Part shown: positions 29,501 to 31,937 of the stretch, in pieces
Layout of the letters: each line of letters opens with the position of its first letter
How positions within the stretch are numbered: the first letter of the stretch is position 1
Origin: Klebsormidium nitens
Lineage: Eukaryota; Streptophyta; Klebsormidiophyceae; Klebsormidiales; Klebsormidiaceae
DNA length: 31,937 nt
Direction of reading: 5' to 3'
NCBI GenBank assembly: GCA_000708835.1
Contig: DF237748.1
Location: 1-31,937, forward strand
Position numbers and translations under genes: made by a program
Notes under the pieces: model-generated
Seen by the model: the letters and a program-made list of their open reading frames with translations, nothing else
The model's database searches: none
Told to the model about the DNA's origin: nothing

Positions 29501-31937
29501 TGAAACGTGCAGGCCGGATCTTGGTTGAGATATGCCGTATGCATATGGTCTTGACACAAAGTTTTCCACGGTTACAGCCGAAATGACCCCTTAGGAGTTA
29601 CTGGAACGGCATGCGTTGCCATTCTTGTTGGCACGAACTCCAATAACCGGGCTCTGAACTGCTCCAGCTGCTTGTGCGGGAGCGGTGATGGCCACCCTTC
29701 TTCTTTCTTGCCATGTCCTAAGGTCGGCGGGGAAATAAAGGCAAATACATTCTTACCTGAGTGCTTTACTCGCTCAGAGCAGCATATTCTGAGCCCGCCC
29801 TCTACGAACGCAGCATAGCATTCGCTATTGTTTACGTTTTGCCTTTGGCGAGTGACATACGACGAAATTGTTACACGCTTGGTTTTCCTAGCTTTGTTTC
29901 CGGTGGGGGCAGCGGGCCCTCGTTTGCCTGCATGCTCCACTTCGCTTCGTGCACTTCGTTGTATTGCCCTTAACCACTCTCACCGGCTCTCTTTGAACCG
30001 AATAGATATACAATTCAGTGTTAAAGTTCTCGTTGGCTAACGATTGTTGGTCGACCCGATGCCTGTGTTGTAAAATTGCCAAACGTACAGAAGGTGATTG
30101 GTTTGGAACACACCGCGTGTTGCGAAAGCTGGAGCATTGCTGGTTATAGCTGACTACAGGACAGATGTAGAGCGCCTGGATGGTCATGACTATTCGAGCA
30201 TGCTTGCGTTGCTTTCTCTGCACTTCACGTCAGCTATTGCTCGGGGCACCACTCCCTTGGAACTTGCGTTCATGCTCCGGCACTGTGAATCGACGGATCA
30301 AGATCTTCTCCAAACTCCAGGAATCTCCAATCTTTTGGGAGCGGATTCCTTTTAAGATGGAAGCTCAAGGCGGCCTCCTGCCAAATGGTCAATGGATTAA
30401 TCCCTTTTGCTTTCCTGGCCTGCAGACTTTGCTTGATACTTTTGTCGCACTTGCTTTGCTTGTTACAAGCTCATGTGTCTTGGTTGGCGAGGACGATAAG
30501 GGGCGGTATGAGCATGACGTCTAAGCAGCGCGATCTAAAGGTGGCTTAAGGAAAGTCTTATTTGCTCAATGCTAGTTGTAAGTTGGGGCTTTTTGACAAA
30601 TGGGAAGGCATAGCATATCCACGGAACGCTTTCGTCCCGAAATGATTTACCCTATGATTTTGGTTTTCTACGCTTCTGCGGTAGAATCTGGACGTCGATG
30701 CAGCCTCGGGCTGGAGACGAGTTCGGCACGTCAATGCATTCACTGCCGGCTGAGAAGAAGTTGCTGCGAAGTGAGCGAGAGGCGAGCTCATCTTATTTTT
30801 TAGTTCGTCCAGAAGCCGGCGTACGTCGCGAATGAGCAGCTGCGGGGCCTGTATTATCAACGCTTGCAACTCACCTATTGACTATTTTCATGCCCGAAAG
30901 GAAAGGTTCGGAATAGGTGGTTTGGAATCGGTGTTTCCTCCCATTTCAATAGAATCTGAATTTACCCGAGGCGTAGGTTTGAAGTAGTGGGGACAAGGTG
31001 GTCAATATACCCTCGAGTCAAGTGGCTCGCCGAAGGACTGGCTCTCAGCCGATGTTGCTTCATATGCGGACTTTCCTTCATATGTGCTTAGCACAATCCG
31101 GTCGTTTGAAGCAAGCGAGTCTCTCAAGCGGAAAGGACGACGATTGAAGCTGGTCTGGGCACTAGCTCAGCACCTCGATGACCGGACTCTGAAGCCGCAA
31201 ACGAAATTGACCGAGGCCTGATACTGAAGGATTGCGTAAAGCTGATCATTCGGTTTGGGTCATTACTTATAGAGTAGAGGCTCTGAAACAAGCGGGACTG
31301 CCCCGCTTTTATCCACAGCGTCTCTCGCTGGGTGATGAAAAAGGGTTTGATTGTCGTCTCATTTGGCGGTTCTGCTCGAGTCCCTGCACGGTGTGTTTCT
31401 TCTTTTCCGTCAATGGATTCGAGGTGTTGTCGGATCAGACTTGCTTCAACCTTCGACTGCGTGCTTTAAGGAAGCTTGGTCGGTCTCTGTGCTGAGTTTT
31501 TGGTTGTTTGTCGTTGGTTGCCTCAGCAGCGATAGTAGGTGGACGGCTGTTACTTAGGTCCGCGCCTTTTGGATGGCGAGGACGAAGGCTCTCTAATTGC
31601 AAAGGACGTTCAGCTGTTTGGCGGTTGGGAATCAGACGCCGTCTGTCTCAGTAGCTCCCAACTTGTAGATTGCGAATGGCAGAGGGGCAGAAAAGATGAT
31701 CATCTGCACGGGTGGTCATGTCACTCTTAACCATTGCTCCATGAAGGAGTGTCTTCACCATTTTCCTAAGGAAGAAGCGCTCCTTCCTCACCATAATAAC
31801 GACTACTTTTTTTGAAAAGCTCAGTTCGATCAGGCCTTCTTGCCTGTCTACGCAATCGTTAGAATATCAAGCTCGGAGGTTTGGATTCCTGTGCTGCGAA
31901 AATCATATACACGCATTTGCGCGAGTTTCTTACCATC
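26516..31937. other. Long region after NEMF exon 7: probable large intron or downstream DNA with mobile-element debris
   Basis: I find no exon encoding the acidic linker or NFACT-C domain of NEMF. Several open, codon-like stretches occur on the plus strand: 27271-27414 (TFIVGDDESWAANVATVL), 28131-28250, 29153-29305 (VIGRVILDCIRDEYDLFVKD), 30804-30881 (FVQKPAYVANEQLRGLYYQR) and 30988-31221 (SPKDWLSADVASYADFPSYV). They do not join in a phase-consistent model. Base composition is more A/T-rich than in the genes to the left. An old composite insertion within a NEMF intron fits best. Confidence 0.5.
28131..28262 (+). pseudogene. Helitron-associated DUF6570-like fragment
   Basis: The frame reads MEIEFVHAREKFRELVSEGP, then EYICCSCNQLWFKRSVVRVT. 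The pattern of a helix ending in GPxYxCxxCxQLW(F/Y)xxSV is the hallmark of the DUF6570 segment that precedes the Helitron helicase-like domain in Helitron polyproteins. The frame closes soon after and no helicase or Rep motif is recognisable nearby, so this is a broken fragment, or one exon of a decayed element. The attribution rests on this motif alone. Confidence 0.5.

Noticed and set aside
30558-30869. 103-codon minus-strand frame with an acceptor-like site and a helical peptide (LLIRDVRRLLDELKNKM)
   Set aside because: It overlaps a plus-strand coding-like segment (30804-30881), so at most one is real. Neither has supporting neighbours.
1-31937. Bacterial-style operons, CRISPR arrays, rRNA genes
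   Set aside because: None seen. Spliced genes with GT-AG introns show that this is eukaryotic nuclear DNA.

Overview
The window is nuclear DNA from a green-lineage eukaryote, most likely a streptophyte alga or another early-diverging land-plant relative. The genes are split by many GT-AG introns of about 100-1250 nt. The two housekeeping genes are closest to plant versions: a MoaC/CNX3 protein with a mitochondrial-type leader, and a NEMF/Rqc2 protein whose first 35 residues match the plant form. Klebsormidium is one possibility, but I cannot fix the genus from sequence alone.

Layout. Positions 1-6494 (minus strand) hold the 5' part of a multi-exon gene, called paralog B here, which runs off the left edge. 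Positions 6495-9485 are intergenic, with degenerate repeats. Positions 9486-16631 (minus) hold a complete paralog of the same family, paralog A. I can splice it in ten exons whose phases all agree, giving 1078 codons. Positions 16632-18209 are non-coding and carry a dispersed repeat. Positions 18210-19912 (minus) are CNX3 in two exons. Positions 19913-20678 are a head-to-head promoter region. Positions 20679-26515 (plus) are seven exons of NEMF/Rqc2. Positions 26516-31937 have no exon I can attach to NEMF. They hold a fragment resembling the DUF6570-type Cys/Trp motif of Helitron polyproteins and a few coding-like shreds.

The main find is the paralog pair. Each gene has, in order, a charged N-terminal exon, a 156-nt Cys/His (zinc-cluster-like) exon, a short Cys/His exon, and an exon encoding a 2A-like motif (GGVEPNPGP in A, GGIESNPGW in B). 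In paralog A these are followed by a helical exon, short Gly/acidic linker exons, a P-loop NTPase (Walker A GPSGAGKS, Walker B FLDEAQ) and a C-terminal PD-(D/E)XK-like nuclease region (PD...QAK). The NTPase plus REase pairing is the architecture described for Crinkler-type (CR) effectors and their transposon-derived relatives. Linking it to a zinc cluster and a mid-protein ribosome-skipping-like motif looks unusual. Introns of paralog B hold two striking arrays: eight ~120-bp units, each with an inverted pair of W-box-like TTGACT motifs, and a palindromic array built on GGACCACACC / GGTGTGGTCC.

All gene models come from reading splice sites, frames and phases by eye. No transcript or database evidence was available.
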